Positions 5,961 to 7,370 of a stretch of 7,370 nt of DNA are shown here, in pieces. Numbering within the stretch: the first letter of the stretch is position 1; each line of letters begins with the position of its first letter. The notes beneath the pieces were generated by a model. That model did not search any database. It saw only the letters and a list, made by a program, of their open reading frames with translations, and was not told the DNA's origin. The position numbers and the translations under genes were made by a program. The DNA comes from an uncultured Neisseria sp. (lineage in GTDB: Bacteria; Pseudomonadota; Gammaproteobacteria; Burkholderiales; Neisseriaceae), in assembly GCA_937919795.1 (NCBI GenBank), contig CALFOA010000326.1, positions 1 through 7,370 of the forward strand, in the 5' to 3' direction.

Positions 5961-5986
5961 AAAAAAAGCCGCCGGTAGGCAGCTTT
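5961..5986 (-). terminator. Rho-independent terminator of engB
   Basis: Read on the minus strand, AAAGCTGCC, loop TACC, GGCGGCTTT forms a nine-pair stem with one mismatch, running into seven T (5967-5961). It lies 22 bases after the engB stop. On the plus strand it has no T-tract, so it should not serve the permease gene well. Confidence 0.8.
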
Positions 5987-6007
5987 GACGGGTGAGGGTA
6001 AACGGTT

Positions 6008-6020
6008 TTCAGACAGGCAT
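6008..6020 (-). repeat. DNA uptake sequence carrying the engB stop codon
   Basis: ATGCCTGTCTGAA on the minus strand. Read in the engB frame it is ATG CCT GTC TGA, giving the C-terminus Met-Pro-Val and the stop codon. Confidence 0.93.
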
Positions 6021-6656
6021 TTCACCGTTATCCTCAGATTCTGTTTCCGACTGTTCCTGCTGGCGGGCAAACCAAGCGCTCACCACTTGGTTCACTTCTT
6101 CAATACCTTGTTTTTTAAAGCTGGAAAACAGTTGTATCGACACCTCTTGACGTTCCATAAACGGTTTTAACAATTTTTTGACAGAAGACAAGGTTTTAAT
6201 CTGGTCGTTCTTAGATAATTTATCGGCCTTTGAAAGCAAAATATGCACCGGTTGGCCGGTTTGGGCGAAAAAGTCCAGCATTTGCACATCCAGCGGTTTG
6301 AGCGGATGGCGGCAGTCCATAATCAGCACCAAGCCAATCAGCTGCCGGCGGGTTTGCAGGTATTTGCCCAATAATTCCACCCAATGGCGGCGAACGGCTT
6401 CGGGCACTTGCGCATAGCCGTAGCCGGGTAAGTCGACCATAAAATGGCCGTCGGCCAGTTCGAAGAAATTGATGTGCTGGGTGCGCCCCGGCGTTTTGGA
6501 AACATAAGCCAGCCGCACATGGTTGCACAGCGTATTGATGGCGCTGGATTTGCCCGCATTACTGCGGCCGACAAAAGCAATTTCGGCGCCGGTATCGGGC
6601 AGATCTTTCAAATGGTTGACGGTGGTGAAAAACTTGGCGTTTTGAAATAAGTTCAT
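6009..6656 (-). CDS. engB: Ribosome-assembly GTPase EngB (YihA/YsxC)
   Basis: A 215-residue TRAFAC-class GTPase needed for 50S ribosomal subunit maturation in bacteria; cytoplasmic. All G motifs are present: G1 GRSNAGKSS at 30-38 with Lys36 and Ser37, the G2 region SKTPGRTQ at 53-60, G3 DLPGYG at 75-80, G4 LSKAD at 141-145 (SKAD in place of the usual TKAD), and G5 around FSS at 177-179. Length is usual for the family apart from an acidic tail ([15 protein letters not shown], 201-215) that ends in a DUS. The ATG at 6656-6654 has no clear Shine-Dalgarno, but it fits the family N-terminus and lies about 20 bases after a probable start of transcription. It is divergent from the cytochrome c4 gene; I recall the same pairing in other Neisseria. 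Confidence 0.97.
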   Translation of the reverse strand: MNLFQNAKFFTTVNHLKDLPDTGAEIAFVGRSNAGKSSAINTLCNHVRLAYVSKTPGRTQHINFFELADGHFMVDLPGYGYAQVPEAVRRHWVELLGKYLQTRRQLIGLVLIMDCRHPLKPLDVQMLDFFAQTGQPVHILLSKADKLSKNDQIKTLSSVKKLLKPFMERQEVSIQLFSSFKKQGIEEVNQVVSAWFARQQEQSETESEDNGEMPV

Positions 6657-6681
6657 GGCTATAGAAAAATACGGTAAATTT

Positions 6682-6687
6682 AGTATA
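6682..6687 (-). promoter_or_regulatory. Probable -10 box of engB
   Basis: TATACT on the minus strand, 26 bases before the engB ATG. No good -35 is found at the right distance and there is no extended -10 TG, so the promoter assignment is tentative. The leader would be about 20 bases. Confidence 0.35.
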
Positions 6688-6753
6688 GAATAGCATGTTT
6701 AAAGAATAACCGGTTCGCCCGGCTGCAAATAAATGCGGCGTGGCGGCTAGAAA

Positions 6754-6767
6754 TAGTGATTTCACTA
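6754..6767. promoter_or_regulatory. 14-base palindrome upstream of the cytochrome c4 gene
   Basis: TAGTGA-TT-TCACTA is a perfect palindrome 53 bases before the cytochrome start and flanked by a direct repeat TAGAAA on each side (6748-6753, 6766-6771). It could be an operator in the engB/cytochrome divergent region. It does not match an FNR box (TTGAT-N4-ATCAA). I could not place a convincing plus-strand promoter near it. Confidence 0.3.
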
Positions 6768-6820
6768 GAAACGAATTTTAGGGTATTGCGGCTCGCAATG
6801 CTGTTCTTCAGGAGCACTTC

Positions 6821-7370
6821 ATGAAACGTATCACTTTGTTGACGCTGTCCGTATTGGCAGCCGGTATGGTCGGCGCCGCCCAGCCGAAAGCGGATGTTGC
6901 CAAAGGTAAAGAAATCGCCAACAACCTTTGCGCCTCTTGTCATAGTGTTGACGGCAACAGCGGTATTGCAACCTATCCCCGTTTGGCTGCCCAGCTTCCT
7001 AATTATCTGGAACGCCAAGTACATGATATTAAAGACGGTAAACGCGCTTGGGGTCAGTCTGTTGCGATGCGGGTGTCTCCCGGTGTTAGTACGCTGACCA
7101 ACGATCAAATCCGTGATGTGGCCGCTTATTTTGCGACACAAGCACCGAAACCGGGTGAAACCAATCCGAAAGAAAATGCGGAATTGGGCGCGCAAATTTA
7201 TCGCGGCGGCTTGGCTGCTAAGAAAATCCCGGCCTGTATGTCTTGCCACGGCCCCAACGGTGCCGGTATGCCGGGCGGCGGCAGCGCCATTCTGGCTTTC
7301 CCGCGCTTGGGCGGCCAGCATAAAGCTTATGTGGTTGAGCAGATGAAGGCCTTCCAAAGCGGCCAGCGTG
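6821..7370 (+). CDS. cycA: Cytochrome c4, di-heme, 3' end cut by the window
   Basis: Periplasmic electron carrier, in Neisseria one of the donors from the bc1 complex to the cbb3 oxidase. The 183 residues visible start with a Sec signal peptide (hydrophobic 5-20, likely cleavage after GAA at 18-20). Two class I cytochrome domains follow, with heme sites CASCH (37-41) and CMSCH (139-143). Met83 in VAMRVSP is a candidate sixth ligand for the first heme; the second domain's Met lies beyond the window. Two homologous domains of about 100 residues are typical of c4, which is about 200 residues, so some 20-30 are missing. AGGAG six bases before the ATG supports the start. In other Neisseria, as I recall, the genes for ResB/CcsA cytochrome c assembly proteins come next; that cannot be seen here. 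Confidence 0.93.
   Translation, partial: MKRITLLTLSVLAAGMVGAAQPKADVAKGKEIANNLCASCHSVDGNSGIATYPRLAAQLPNYLERQVHDIKDGKRAWGQSVAMRVSPGVSTLTNDQIRDVAAYFATQAPKPGETNPKENAELGAQIYRGGLAAKKIPACMSCHGPNGAGMPGGGSAILAFPRLGGQHKAYVVEQMKAFQSGQR

Noticed and set aside
6680..7357. Minus-strand 225-codon frame opposite cytochrome c4
   Set aside because: The plus strand has a signal peptide and two CxxCH motifs with a Shine-Dalgarno; the opposite frame has no comparable support.
1..7370. CRISPR array, tRNA, rRNA or complete insertion sequence
   Set aside because: No evenly spaced direct repeats, cloverleaf, rRNA-like stretch or transposase frame was seen when reading both strands.

Overview
The window looks like chromosomal DNA of a Neisseria species. 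The strongest taxon clue is a 12-13 base word, ATGCCTGTCTGAA, present seven times (both orientations). It is a DNA uptake sequence (DUS) of the dialect known from Neisseria wadsworthii and N. shayeganii (TGCCTGTCTGAA), not the ATGCCGTCTGAA of the meningococcus/gonococcus group. Gene content fits: zinc-independent FolE2, a GTPase EngB next to a divergent cytochrome c4 gene, and GC-rich housekeeping genes.

Layout from left to right. (1) 1-716, minus: folE2, missing its last residues at the window edge. (2) 717-978: divergent control region with a good sigma70-type promoter for folE2, two dyads and a short hairpin just upstream of the next gene's ribosome binding site. (3) 979-2142, plus: a complete trans-sulfuration family PLP enzyme (cystathionine gamma-synthase/lyase type), ended by a terminator built from two inverted DUS copies. 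(4) 2207-2841: an AT-rich patch holding one unrecognised small membrane protein gene on the minus strand (2236-2637) with its promoter. (5) 2842-3020: a second inverted-DUS hairpin, then a 137-base palindromic element with 27-base perfect terminal inverted repeats and four 7-bp/3-nt-loop hairpins arranged as mirror pairs, REPIN/MITE-like. (6) 3022-4905, minus: a two-gene operon, a small two-helix membrane protein followed by rmuC. (7) 5000-5953, plus: an AEC-family permease whose promoter seems to borrow its -35 from a DUS. (8) 6009-6656, minus: engB, whose stop codon lies inside a DUS, followed by a terminator. (9) 6821-7370, plus: the 5' part of a di-heme cytochrome c4 gene, divergent from engB.

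The genes do not form one pathway: the window is a stretch of core genome (folate/queuosine precursor synthesis, sulfur amino acid metabolism, recombination, transport, ribosome assembly, respiration). The parts that look accessory are the AT-rich membrane gene bracketed by DUS hairpins and the neighbouring palindromic element. No CRISPR array, tRNA, rRNA, prophage or complete transposase was seen. I found no convincing new multi-gene system; the REPIN-like element and the orphan membrane gene are the items most worth following.
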